A DNA stretch of 58,405 nucleotides, taken from positions 1 to 58,405 of the forward strand of contig JAEWOI010000010.1 in assembly GCA_023460935.1 (NCBI GenBank), given 5' to 3'. A program made the position numbers and the translations under genes. This DNA comes from Actinomycetes bacterium (GTDB lineage: Bacteria > Actinomycetota > Actinomycetes > Propionibacteriales > Propionibacteriaceae). Shown piece by piece: positions 7,592 to 15,533 of the stretch; position 1 is the stretch's first letter; every line of letters begins with the position of its first letter. The notes beneath the pieces were generated by a model. It was not told the DNA's origin. It saw only the letters and a list, made by a program, of their open reading frames with translations, and did not search any database.

Positions 7592-8535
7592 TGGCCCGAA
7601 GGGCGCTCGGCCCGGCCACCCTTGCCGTCGCCCAGGCCGTCGAAGGCGCCATCACCGGGCCCGTGCTGGTGGCCTGCTCCGGCGGCCCGGACTCCCTGGC
7701 GCTGGCCGCCGCCGCAGCCGTCGTGGCGCGGCGCAGGGAGCTGCCGCTGCGGGCGGTGGTCGTCGACCACGACCTGCAACCCGGCTCGGCCGAAGTGGCC
7801 GCGGCTGTGGTCGCGACGCTCGCCCGGCTCGGGGTGCCGGCGCAGGTGCTGAAGGTTTCGGTGCAGGCCGCGGGCGACGGGCCGGAGGCTGCGGCGAGAC
7901 GAGCCCGCTACGCCGCGCTCGAAGCCGCTGCCGACGCCGGCGAGCAGGTGCTGCTCGGCCACACCCTTGACGACCAGGCCGAGACCGTCCTGCTGGGGCT
8001 GGCGAGAGGCTCCGGTACCCGCAGCCTGGCCGGGATGCCCGCCAGCCGCGGCCGCTTCGTCCGGCCGCTGCTGGGCCTGCGCGCAGAAACCACGCGCCAG
8101 GCCTGTGCAGAACTCGGGCTGCGCCCGTGGCTCGACCCGCACAACGCAGAACAGCGGTTCGCGAGGGTGCGGGTGCGGTCGGCGATCCTGCCGCTGCTGG
8201 AGGCAGAGCTGGGACCGGGCGTGGCCGAGGCGCTGGCCCGCACAGCCGAGCAGGCCAGGGCCGACGCCGACCACCTGGACGCACTGGCAGCGCAGGAACT
8301 GGCCGAGCACCCGGCGCCCGCCCTGGACTGCACGCGCCTGGCCGGCCTGCCTGCAGCGCTCCTGGGCAGGGTCGTGCGCGAGTGGCTGCGCGGTTCCGGG
8401 GCCGACGACCTCTCCGCGGCCAATATCGCTGCCGTCACAGCGCTGGTCACCGACTGGCACGGGCAGCGGGCAGCCGAGGTCCCCGGCCTCCGGGTGGTGC
8501 GGGCGGCCGGCCTGCTCAGCGTCCGCGGGGAGTGA
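7591..8535 (+). CDS. tilS: tRNA(Ile)-lysidine synthase
   Basis: 314 residues. It converts C34 of the tRNA(Ile) CAU anticodon to lysidine using ATP and lysine. The PP-loop motif SGGPDS is at residues 30-35, and LGHTLDDQAETVLL near 115 is typical of TilS. The protein is short compared with the roughly 430-residue E. coli form, as is usual for actinobacterial TilS lacking the C-terminal domains. The ATG at 7591 overlaps the preceding stop; an in-frame ATG six codons upstream is less likely. Confidence 0.95.
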   Translation: MARRALGPATLAVAQAVEGAITGPVLVACSGGPDSLALAAAAAVVARRRELPLRAVVVDHDLQPGSAEVAAAVVATLARLGVPAQVLKVSVQAAGDGPEAAARRARYAALEAAADAGEQVLLGHTLDDQAETVLLGLARGSGTRSLAGMPASRGRFVRPLLGLRAETTRQACAELGLRPWLDPHNAEQRFARVRVRSAILPLLEAELGPGVAEALARTAEQARADADHLDALAAQELAEHPAPALDCTRLAGLPAALLGRVVREWLRGSGADDLSAANIAAVTALVTDWHGQRAAEVPGLRVVRAAGLLSVRGE

Positions 8536-8564
8536 CGGGGCGGGCCGCTCCGTCCGTCCCGGGG

Positions 8565-8570
8565 TAAGTT
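8565..8570 (+). promoter_or_regulatory. Candidate -10 (TAAGTT) of leaderless hpt
   Basis: TAAGTT ends 6 nt before the GTG at 8577. No Shine-Dalgarno is visible. Confidence 0.5.
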
Positions 8571-8576
8571 GGCCGC

Positions 8577-9128
8577 GTGGATGCCACCGACGTCTCAGGC
8601 GACCTCGCCGCAGTCCTGTACACCAGAACCCAGATCGAGGCGCGGCTCGCCGAGCTGGCCGCACGGATCGACGCCGACTACGCGGAATCGAACCCGCTGC
8701 TGGTCGGGGTGCTGAACGGCGCGGTGATGGTGATGGCCGACCTGTCCCGCGCGCTGCACATCGACTGCGCCATGGACTGGATGGCGATCTCCTCCTACGG
8801 CTCGGGCACCCAGTCCTCCGGCGTGGTGCGGATCCTGAAGGACCTGTCCACCGACCTGGAGGGCCGGCACGTGCTAGTGGTCGAGGACATCATCGACACC
8901 GGGCTGACCCTCACCTACCTGATGCAGAACCTCGCCTCCAGGAACCCGGCGAGCCTTGAGATCATGACGATGTTCCGCAAGCCGGACGCGATGAAGATCG
9001 AGGTGGACGTGAAGTACGTCGGCTTCGACCTGCCGAACCAGTTCGTGGTGGGCTACGGCCTGGACTACGCCGGGCGGTACCGAAATCTCACCGACGTCGG
9101 CGTCCTCGCACCGCACGTCTACAGCTGA
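8577..9128 (+). CDS. hpt: Hypoxanthine phosphoribosyltransferase
   Basis: 183 residues. It salvages hypoxanthine or guanine with PRPP. The PRPP-binding loop VLVVEDIIDTG is near residue 101, and LVGVLNGAVMVMADLSR near 42 and the flexible-loop region SSYGSGTQSSG near 75 match HPRT. The GTG start (GTG GAT GCC) has a leaderless-type -10 6 nt upstream, so hpt has its own promoter although it follows tilS by 41 nt. Linkage to tilS and ftsH is widely conserved in bacteria. Confidence 0.95.
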   Translation: MDATDVSGDLAAVLYTRTQIEARLAELAARIDADYAESNPLLVGVLNGAVMVMADLSRALHIDCAMDWMAISSYGSGTQSSGVVRILKDLSTDLEGRHVLVVEDIIDTGLTLTYLMQNLASRNPASLEIMTMFRKPDAMKIEVDVKYVGFDLPNQFVVGYGLDYAGRYRNLTDVGVLAPHVYS

Positions 9129-9223
9129 CGGGACCCGGCCGGCCGCGCCGGCTCCGACGGTGTGCAGGTTGCTCCCTTCGGTATCGTCCTAGTTGCGCAA
9201 GCGATGGCTCACGAAGGTAGGCA

Positions 9224-11407
9224 ATGAAACCCAACCGGTTCTTCCGATCCCCATTCCTCTGGATCGTGCTCGGCTTCCTGGCCATCGCCCTGGTGTTCGA
9301 GGCCGTGGGCAGCGTCGGTGGCTACACCGAGAAGCCCACCTCTGAGGTCGTGGCGCTGATCAACGGCAACGACCCGCTCGCAGAAGTGGTGCTCACCGAT
9401 GGTGAGCAGACCATCCAGGTGACCACCAAGGACAACCCGCCGCGCAAGTACCGCGCCAGCTGGGTGGGTACCCAGAGCCAGGACATCATCGAGCGACTGA
9501 ACGCCAGGCAGGCAGCCGGCACCCTGGACGCCTGGAACGGCCGGAACCCGCAGCCGACGTTCTGGAGCACGTTCCTGTTCAGCATCCTGCCGTTCCTGAT
9601 CATCGGCATCCTCTTCTTCATCATGTTCAACAACGTCCAGGGCGGCGGGAACCGGGTGCTGGGCTTCGGCAAGAGCAAGGCCAAGCTCGCCAGCAAGGAC
9701 ACCCCGAAGACCACCTTCAGCGACGTGGCCGGTTGCGAGGAGGCGATCGAGGAGCTGCAGGAGATCCGCGAGTTCCTCTCCGAGCCGGCCAAGTTCACAG
9801 CCGTCGGCGCGAAGATCCCCAAGGGCGTGCTCCTCTACGGCCCGCCCGGCACCGGCAAGACCCTGCTGGCCCGCGCCGTCGCCGGCGAGGCGGGGGTGCC
9901 GTTCTTCTCGATCTCCGGCTCCGACTTCGTCGAGATGTTCGTCGGCGTGGGTGCCTCCCGCGTCCGCGACCTGTTCGAGCAGGCCAAGGAGGCCGCCCCC
10001 GCGATCGTGTTCATCGACGAGATCGACGCCGTCGGACGGCACCGCGGCGCCGGCATGGGCGGCGGCCACGACGAGCGGGAGCAGACCCTCAACCAGCTGC
10101 TGGTGGAGATGGACGGGTTCGACGTGCACGGCGGGGTCGTGCTGATCGCGGCCACGAACCGTCCCGACGTGCTCGACCCGGCACTGCTGCGTCCGGGACG
10201 GTTCGACCGGCAGATCCCGGTGGAGGCGCCCGACATGAAGGGCCGGCTACAGATCCTGCGCGTGCACGGCGCGAACAAGCCGATCTCGCCGGACGTCGAC
10301 CTGGCGACCGTGGCCAAGCGCACCCCCGGGTTCACCGGCGCCGACCTGGCCAACGTGCTGAACGAGGCAGCCCTGCTGACCGCGCGGATGAACCTGCGGT
10401 TCATCGGCAAGCCGCAGCTGGACGAGGCCATCGACCGGGTGATCGGCGGGCCGCAGAAGCGCAGCCGGGTGATGAACGAGCGCGAGCTGCTGATCACCGC
10501 CTACCACGAGGGCGGCCACGCCCTGGTGGCCGCTGCGATGCCGGGCACCGACCCGGTGCAGAAGGTGACGATCCTGCCCCGCGGCCGGGCGCTGGGCTAC
10601 ACCATGGTGATGCCCGACGACGACAAGTACTCCCAGACCCGGGGGGAGCTGCTGGACCAGCTGGCCTACATGATGGGTGGCCGGGCTGCTGAGGAACTGG
10701 TGTTCCACGACCCGACCACCGGGGCCGGCAACGACATCGAGAAGGCCACGAAGCTGGCCAGGGCGATGGTCACCGAGTACGGCATGACCGAGGAGCTCGG
10801 CGCGGTGAAGCTCGGCTCGGGCGACCACGAGCCGTTCCTCGGGCGCGACTACGGCGGGCACAGCCGCGAGTACTCCGAGGCTGTGGCTGCGAAGGTCGAC
10901 GCCGAGGTGTCCCGGCTGATCGCCACCGCCCACCAGGAGGCCTTCGACGTGCTCGAGACCAACCGGGACGTCCTGGACGAGCTGGTGCGCCAGCTGTTCG
11001 AGAAGGAGACCCTGGACAAGGAGCAGGTGGCCAAGATCTTCGAGCCGCTCAAGCGGTGGCCCAAGCGCCCGGCATGGACGGGCTCTGAGACCCGCAAGCC
11101 GAGCGCGATCCCGCCGGTGGACCCGCCGGAGCGGCTGCAGCCGCAGCCGCAGCCCGAGCACGCACTGGTCGGTGGCCAGCCGTTCCCCGACGCGCAGCAG
11201 CTGCCGCCCTACCCGCCCTACGGTCAGCCCTACCCGCCGTACGGGCAACCGCCGCCTCCGTACGGGCAGTTCCCCGGCTACGGGGCACCGCAGCCCAACG
11301 GACAGCCGCCGTACCCGCAGCAGCCACCGGCAGGGCCCGGCTACGCACCCCCGGGTCAGCCGCCGGCGTCCCCGGACCAGCCCGGACCCGACCGCCAGGA
11401 GCACTGA
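9224..11407 (+). CDS. ftsH: ATP-dependent zinc metalloprotease FtsH
   Basis: 727 residues. Two membrane helices (about 10-30 and 116-136) flank a small extracytoplasmic domain. The AAA module has Walker A GPPGTGKT (206-213), Walker B IVFIDEID near 262 and a second-region-of-homology segment TNRPDVLDPALLRPGRFD near 313. The zinc motif HEGGH is near 428. The tail beyond about 620 is disordered and rich in Pro, Tyr, Gly and Gln (PPYPPYGQP repeats), as in other actinobacterial FtsH. It degrades damaged or unassembled membrane proteins. The folE GTG starts 3 nt after its stop. Confidence 0.97.
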   Translation: MKPNRFFRSPFLWIVLGFLAIALVFEAVGSVGGYTEKPTSEVVALINGNDPLAEVVLTDGEQTIQVTTKDNPPRKYRASWVGTQSQDIIERLNARQAAGTLDAWNGRNPQPTFWSTFLFSILPFLIIGILFFIMFNNVQGGGNRVLGFGKSKAKLASKDTPKTTFSDVAGCEEAIEELQEIREFLSEPAKFTAVGAKIPKGVLLYGPPGTGKTLLARAVAGEAGVPFFSISGSDFVEMFVGVGASRVRDLFEQAKEAAPAIVFIDEIDAVGRHRGAGMGGGHDEREQTLNQLLVEMDGFDVHGGVVLIAATNRPDVLDPALLRPGRFDRQIPVEAPDMKGRLQILRVHGANKPISPDVDLATVAKRTPGFTGADLANVLNEAALLTARMNLRFIGKPQLDEAIDRVIGGPQKRSRVMNERELLITAYHEGGHALVAAAMPGTDPVQKVTILPRGRALGYTMVMPDDDKYSQTRGELLDQLAYMMGGRAAEELVFHDPTTGAGNDIEKATKLARAMVTEYGMTEELGAVKLGSGDHEPFLGRDYGGHSREYSEAVAAKVDAEVSRLIATAHQEAFDVLETNRDVLDELVRQLFEKETLDKEQVAKIFEPLKRWPKRPAWTGSETRKPSAIPPVDPPERLQPQPQPEHALVGGQPFPDAQQLPPYPPYGQPYPPYGQPPPPYGQFPGYGAPQPNGQPPYPQQPPAGPGYAPPGQPPASPDQPGPDRQEH

Positions 11408-11410
11408 GCC

Positions 11411-11971
11411 GTGGCCGTCGACCTCGAGCGGGTGGCCGCTGCCGTCCGCGAGATCCTGATCGGGGTGGGTGAGGACCCCGACCGCGAGGGGCTCCGCGAC
11501 ACCCCGCTCCGGGTGGCCAAGGCCTACGGCGAGATGTTCAGCGGCATCGGCTCCGACCCGGCGGAGGTGCTGGCAACCACCTTCGACCTCGGCCACGACG
11601 AGATGGTGCTGGTGCGCGACATCGAGGTGTGGAGCACGTGCGAGCACCACCTGCTGCCGTTCACCGGAGTGGCCCACGTGGGCTACATCCCGTCCCACGG
11701 CCGGATCACCGGGCTGTCGAAGCTCGCCCGGCTCGTCGACGCCTTCGCGAAGCGACCGCAGGTGCAGGAGCGGCTCACCTCCGAGGTGGCCGACGCCCTC
11801 GTCGAGCACCTGCAGCCACAGGGGGTGATCGTGGTGGTCGAGTGCGAGCACCTGTGCATGACCATGCGCGGGGTCCGCAAGCCCGGCTCGAAGACCGTGA
11901 CCAGCGCCGTCCGTGGCGTGATGAACAACCCGGCCACCCGCGCGGAGGCGATGAGCCTGATCATCGGCTGA
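11411..11971 (+). CDS. folE: GTP cyclohydrolase I
   Basis: 186 residues, GTG start 3 nt after ftsH. It makes 7,8-dihydroneopterin triphosphate from GTP, the first step of folate synthesis. Zinc ligands are in TCEHHLLPF (near residue 76) and CEHLCMTMRGV (near 147); the C-terminal TSAVRG is also typical. In most actinomycetes folE runs directly into folP-folB-folK. Here that run is broken by a palindrome-flanked DUF559-type gene in the opposite orientation. Confidence 0.96.
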   Translation: MAVDLERVAAAVREILIGVGEDPDREGLRDTPLRVAKAYGEMFSGIGSDPAEVLATTFDLGHDEMVLVRDIEVWSTCEHHLLPFTGVAHVGYIPSHGRITGLSKLARLVDAFAKRPQVQERLTSEVADALVEHLQPQGVIVVVECEHLCMTMRGVRKPGSKTVTSAVRGVMNNPATRAEAMSLIIG

Positions 11972-12051
11972 GCCCGCACCCCCCGGCGCCGCACCCCGCC
12001 CCGGCACTCACCCGACCGCGGGGCTCACCCCGACTGCGCTGCTCACCCGCA

Positions 12052-12121
12052 CCGAACGCCTCTCTTCCGGTCGAACGCCTGTGCCCGGGTACAGGCGTTC
12101 GACCGCAACAGAGGCGTTCGG
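12052..12121. repeat. Family 2 quasi-palindrome, copy 2A
   Basis: A 70-nt palindrome centred in CCCGGG at 12086/12087 with two mismatches and one G:T wobble. CGAACGCC occurs at 12053-12060 and 12072-12079 (19-nt period) and inverted in the right arm. It lies between the convergent 3' ends of folE and the DUF559-type gene. Confidence 0.92.
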
Positions 12122-12133
12122 CGGGAGGACGCA

Positions 12134-13021
12134 TCAGCCGGCCAGGCCGACGACCCGGGTCAGCCGCCGCACGATACCGGCGTCCCACAGCTCCGCCCAG
12201 GTCCAGCGGACGACGTTGTAACCGGCGTCGCGAATTCTCTGCTCGCGGCGCTTCTCGCTGAGGACGACGCGGGCGAGGTCTGCCTCGGTGGGCGCCAGTT
12301 CGCCGTACTTGAGCGCGCCGTCGAACTCGCCGATCGTGCGGACGTGGTCCCAGTAGAAGTCGCTGCGGCCGAGCAGGACGCCGCCCGCATCCCGGATGGG
12401 GTGCTGCAGCACCGGCGCGACGATGCCGGCCTGGTGCATCCGCACCCGGCTGAGCGACTCCCCGGGGCTCTCGGAGCGCCCGTCTGCGAACAGCAGCACC
12501 TGTTCGGCCCGTCGGCAACCGCGCCCGGCGGCGGTAGCTGCGAGCAACTGGCCGCGGTCGGCGCCGGCGGCCAGGGCTGCGTCCGCGAGGATCACGCCCT
12601 CGTCGAACGGGAGCTGGCGCACGAGGTCGGCGACCGTCCGCACCAGGCTCGTCGCCGGCAGCTCATCGAGTTCGCACCGCTCGCCCGGGCTCAGGACGGC
12701 CGCACGGGCGTGCAGGGTGGGGTGTACCGAGCCGTGGCCACCCCCGGTGCGTACCACGGTCACCTCGCCCAGCCGGTGGGCGAGCAGCGGCAGGGCGTGC
12801 AGCACCGCGGCGGAGTAGTGGCTGAAGAAGGTCTGCGGACCGAGGTATGGCACTGCTGCCCGCAGGCGCAATCGGTGCTCTGCGACAAGGCGCTGGCTCG
12901 GCTCAGCTGTGGTCAGCACGCCCCGGCGCAGGCGTCGCACCGCGCCCGTCGCAAGGGCGCGCTGCAGTTGCCTGCGGGTCCTCCCCGTCGCGTACCAGTC
13001 TTGGTAGCTGATCAGCGTCAC
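12134..13021 (-). CDS. AbiEi-like wHTH plus DUF559 (PD-(D/E)XK-like) protein 2
   Basis: 295 residues from the GTG at 13021, where similarity to the paralogue at 92-997 begins (SYQDWYATGRTRRQLQRAL). Another GTG at 13087 would add 22 residues. The order is an N-terminal winged-helix-like segment, an AbiEi-like middle (FSHYSAAVLHALP), then a DUF559 domain with GRSDFYW, GEFDGALKYG and EKRREQ, followed by GYNVVRWTW. The segment SESPGESLSRVRMHQAGI is nearly the same as in the paralogue. The gene runs opposite to the fol genes and is bracketed by family 2 palindromes at 12052-12121 and 13125-13192. No toxin partner is present. An insertion into an ancestral folE-folP operon is inferred. Confidence 0.8.
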   Translation of the reverse strand: MTLISYQDWYATGRTRRQLQRALATGAVRRLRRGVLTTAEPSQRLVAEHRLRLRAAVPYLGPQTFFSHYSAAVLHALPLLAHRLGEVTVVRTGGGHGSVHPTLHARAAVLSPGERCELDELPATSLVRTVADLVRQLPFDEGVILADAALAAGADRGQLLAATAAGRGCRRAEQVLLFADGRSESPGESLSRVRMHQAGIVAPVLQHPIRDAGGVLLGRSDFYWDHVRTIGEFDGALKYGELAPTEADLARVVLSEKRREQRIRDAGYNVVRWTWAELWDAGIVRRLTRVVGLAG

Positions 13022-13124
13022 GCCCGGACCTTCGGCAGCGACCCCGGCCGGGCGCCAGCCGTCCGCGGTCCCGGGGCCGCCGTCCACAGGCCTGGGGCCG
13101 CGCGAGCTCCCCGTCCCTTCTCGT

Positions 13125-13192
13125 CGAACGCCACCTTTCCGGTCGAACGCCTGTGCCCGGGTACAGGCGTTCGACCGAATCGGGGGCGTTCG
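13125..13192. repeat. Family 2 quasi-palindrome, copy 2B
   Basis: Centred in CCCGGG at 13158/13159. Inner arms and outer GAACGCC/GGCGTTC ends match copy 2A. CGAACGCC occurs at 13125-13132 and 13144-13151 (19-nt period). It lies between divergent gene starts, so a terminator role is unlikely for this copy. Confidence 0.92.
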
Positions 13193-13209
13193 GCGGGAGG
13201 GAGGGGCAA

Positions 13210-13215
13210 TAGGCT
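13210..13215 (+). promoter_or_regulatory. Candidate -10 (TAGGCT) of leaderless folP
   Basis: TAGGCT ends 6 nt before the folP GTG. With a 17-nt spacer its -35 position would fall on the last bases of palindrome 2B (CGTTCG), so the repeat abuts the folP promoter. Confidence 0.5.
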
Positions 13216-13221
13216 GCCCGG

Positions 13222-14076
13222 GTGACCAAGCTTCCCGAGCCCGGCCGCACCCTGGTGATGGGCATCCTCAACGTCACGCCCGACTCGTTCTCCGACGGCG
13301 GGGAGTTCCTCCAGGCGGACGCGGCCGTCGCGCACGGCCTGGCCCTGGCCGCGGCCGGGGCCGACCTGGTTGACGTGGGTGGGGAGTCGACCCGGCCCGG
13401 GGCCCTGCGGGCATCGGTGGAGGTCGAGCTCGACCGGGTGCTGCCGGTGGTGGAGCGGCTCAGCGCGGCCGGGGTAGCGGTTTCTGTCGACACCATGCGG
13501 GCGGAGGTGGCCCGAGCGGCTGTCGCAGCGGGCGCCGTGCTGGTGAACGACGTCTCCGGGGGGCTCGCCGATGCCGACATGCTGCCGGTGGTGGCTGAGC
13601 TCGACGTCGCCTACGTCGCCATGCACTGGCGCGGCCACTCCGACCGGATGGCCCAGCTGGCCAGCTACACCGACGTGGTGGCTGAGGTGACGGCCGAGCT
13701 GTCCGACCGGCTGGCCGAGGCCACCGCCGCGGGCGTGCGGCCCGACCGGGTGATCCTCGATCCCGGGCTGGGGTTCGCCAAGACCGCCGCCCACAACTGG
13801 GAGCTGTTGCGCAACCTGGACCAGCTGGCGCGACTCGGCCGGCCACTGCTGGTGGGGGCCTCCCGCAAGCGCTTCCTCGGTGAGCTGCTGGCCACCGGGG
13901 AAGGGCCGCGTCCGGTGCGCGAGCGCGAGGACGCCGGGGTGGCACTCACCGCGCTGCTGGCCGCAGCCGGTGTCTGGGGGGTCCGCACCCACGGCGTGCG
14001 GGCCCACGCCGACGCCATCGCGGTGGCGCTGCGCCTGTTCGGCCACCCGCCTACGCCCCCGGCACCCGGACGGTAG
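13222..14076 (+). CDS. folP: Dihydropteroate synthase
   Basis: 284 residues. It condenses p-aminobenzoate with dihydropterin pyrophosphate. The signatures GILNVTPDSFSDGG (near residue 14) and DVGGESTRPGA (near 52) are intact, with LDPGLGFAKT near 176 and GASRKRFLG near 213. GTG start with a leaderless-type promoter directly after palindrome 2B. It is followed 22 nt later by folB. Separation from folE by the inserted unit means folP-folB-folK must rely on this promoter. Confidence 0.96.
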   Translation: MTKLPEPGRTLVMGILNVTPDSFSDGGEFLQADAAVAHGLALAAAGADLVDVGGESTRPGALRASVEVELDRVLPVVERLSAAGVAVSVDTMRAEVARAAVAAGAVLVNDVSGGLADADMLPVVAELDVAYVAMHWRGHSDRMAQLASYTDVVAEVTAELSDRLAEATAAGVRPDRVILDPGLGFAKTAAHNWELLRNLDQLARLGRPLLVGASRKRFLGELLATGEGPRPVREREDAGVALTALLAAAGVWGVRTHGVRAHADAIAVALRLFGHPPTPPAPGR

Positions 14077-14098
14077 GGTCGGCGCAGGAGGTGAGGAG

Positions 14099-14464
14099 AT
14101 GGAGGTGCCCGACCGGATTCGCCTAACCGGCATCCAGGTGACCGCCAGGCACGGCGTCTACGAGGAGGAGAAGCTCAACCCGCAGCTGTTCGTGATCGAC
14201 CTCACCTGCAGCCTGCGGTCCCGTCCCGAAGGGGACGACCTTGCCACGACGGTGGACTACGCGGAACTGTCCCAGCGGGTGGCGCAGGTGGCCCGGGCGG
14301 CTTCGGTCGACCTGATCGAGACGCTCGCGGAACTGATCAGCGACACCTGCCTAGCCGACCCGAAGATCGCCGCGGTTGAGGTCACCGTGCACAAGCCGCA
14401 GGCGCCGCTGCCGGTACCGACCGCGGACGTCTCGGTGACGATCACCCGAAGGAGGCCGGCATGA
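14099..14464 (+). CDS. folB: Dihydroneopterin aldolase
   Basis: 121 residues. It cleaves dihydroneopterin to 6-hydroxymethyl-dihydropterin and glycolaldehyde. TGIQVTARHGVYEEEK near residue 9 and DYAELSQRV near 56 are family hallmarks, and the conserved Lys is in VTVHKPQAPLP near 100. A GGAGGTGAGG ribosome site precedes the ATG. The stop overlaps the folK ATG (ATGA). Confidence 0.95.
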   Translation: MEVPDRIRLTGIQVTARHGVYEEEKLNPQLFVIDLTCSLRSRPEGDDLATTVDYAELSQRVAQVARAASVDLIETLAELISDTCLADPKIAAVEVTVHKPQAPLPVPTADVSVTITRRRPA

Positions 14465-15003
14465 CCGGCAGCTTCCTCGACGTCGACACCCTCTCCGGAA
14501 TGGCTCCGCTGCGGGTCGCGACCTTCTCCCTCGGCTCCAACCTCGGCGACCGGCTCGACTACCTGCAGGGCGCCACCAGCGCCCTGCGCGCCACCCCGGG
14601 CCTGAAGGTCACGGCGATCTCCTCGGTCTACGAGACCACCCCGGTGGGTCCGGTCGACCAGCCGGACTTCCTCAACCTGGTGGTGGTCACCGAGTCGACG
14701 CTGGCCTCGATGGTGATGCTGGAGCGCGCGCTCGCCATCGAGGACGCGTTCGCCAGGGTCCGCCAGGTTCCGGGTGGCCCGCGGACGGTGGACGTGGACC
14801 TGATCGCGGTCGCCGACCGGCAGATCGACAACGAGGTCCTCACCCTGCCGCACCCGCGGGCGCATGAGCGGGCGTTCGTGCTGGTGCCGTGGCTGGAGGC
14901 GGACCCGGACGGGTTCCTGGTGGGCCACGGCAGGGTGGCCGACCTGGTCGGGCTGGTCGACGCCAGCGGGGTGCGCCGCCGGGACGACCTGCGGGTGGAG
15001 TGA
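14461..15003 (+). CDS. folK: HPPK, 6-hydroxymethyl-dihydropterin pyrophosphokinase
   Basis: 180 residues. It transfers pyrophosphate from ATP to 6-hydroxymethyl-dihydropterin, giving the FolP substrate. LGSNLGDR near residue 24, SSVYETTPVGP near 59 and GPRTVDVDLI near 107 are the HPPK signatures, followed by LPHPRAHERAFVL. The ATG overlaps the folB stop and the stop overlaps the DUF3180 start (TGATG), so the three genes are translationally coupled. An internal Met at residue 14 could be an alternative start. Confidence 0.96.
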   Translation: MTGSFLDVDTLSGMAPLRVATFSLGSNLGDRLDYLQGATSALRATPGLKVTAISSVYETTPVGPVDQPDFLNLVVVTESTLASMVMLERALAIEDAFARVRQVPGGPRTVDVDLIAVADRQIDNEVLTLPHPRAHERAFVLVPWLEADPDGFLVGHGRVADLVGLVDASGVRRRDDLRVE

Positions 15004-15524
15004 TGGGCGAGCCAGAGCTACCCCAGGGCAGTGTGCGGCCCACCGGTTGGCAACCGATCGGAGTCGCGCTGGTGGCCGGGGCCGGTCTCGGCTGGTCGGC
15101 CTTCACCGCCCTCGACGCGCTGGGCCTGCCACTGCCCCAATTCCCGCTCGCGGTGACCCTGGTGATCGCAGTGCTCGCTGTGGTCGTCGGGGGACAGGCC
15201 GCGCTGACCCACCGGACCATCCAGGTGCGCCGCGAGCCGGTGCCGCCGCGGCGGGCCGTCGCCCTGCTGGTGCTCGGCAAGGCCTGCCTGCTGACCGGGG
15301 CAGCCCTGGCCGGCGGCTACGCAGCGATCATGACGTATTTCTGGGGACGGCAGGAGGCGGCACTGCCAAGAGAGCGCGTACTCAGTTCGGCGGTTGCCGT
15401 GGTGGCAAGTGTCGCGCTGGCCGTGGCCGGTGCTTTCCTGGAACGTGCCTGCCGCATTCCCGGTCCCCCCAAGGAGGACGCCACGCCGCCCACCATTCCG
15501 GGAAGTCGGGACAACGCTGGATAG
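15003..15524 (+). CDS. DUF3180 membrane protein
   Basis: 173 residues with four predicted membrane helices (about 18-38, 47-67, 83-105 and 127-147) and a short polar tail. It matches the actinobacterial DUF3180 family by its position after folK and by its topology. The function is unknown; coupling to folK suggests cotranscription rather than a proven folate role. Confidence 0.8.
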   Translation: MGEPELPQGSVRPTGWQPIGVALVAGAGLGWSAFTALDALGLPLPQFPLAVTLVIAVLAVVVGGQAALTHRTIQVRREPVPPRRAVALLVLGKACLLTGAALAGGYAAIMTYFWGRQEAALPRERVLSSAVAVVASVALAVAGAFLERACRIPGPPKEDATPPTIPGSRDNAG

Positions 15525-15527
15525 ACT
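15522..15527 (+). promoter_or_regulatory. Candidate -10 (TAGACT) of leaderless gene at 15534
   Basis: TAGACT overlaps the DUF3180 stop codon and ends 6 nt before the GTG at 15534. Confidence 0.45.
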
Positions 15528-15533
15528 CCGCTC

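Noticed and set aside
92..13021. Type IV toxin-antitoxin (AbiE) locus
   Set aside because: No AbiEii-like nucleotidyltransferase gene lies next to either AbiEi-like gene, and a DUF559 domain occupies the C-terminus.
1146..13192. Palindromes as simple transcription terminators
   Set aside because: Copy 2B lies between divergent gene starts, where no terminator is needed, and pairs of the same family bracket each DUF559-type gene. A secondary terminator role for copies 1B, 1C and 2A stays possible.
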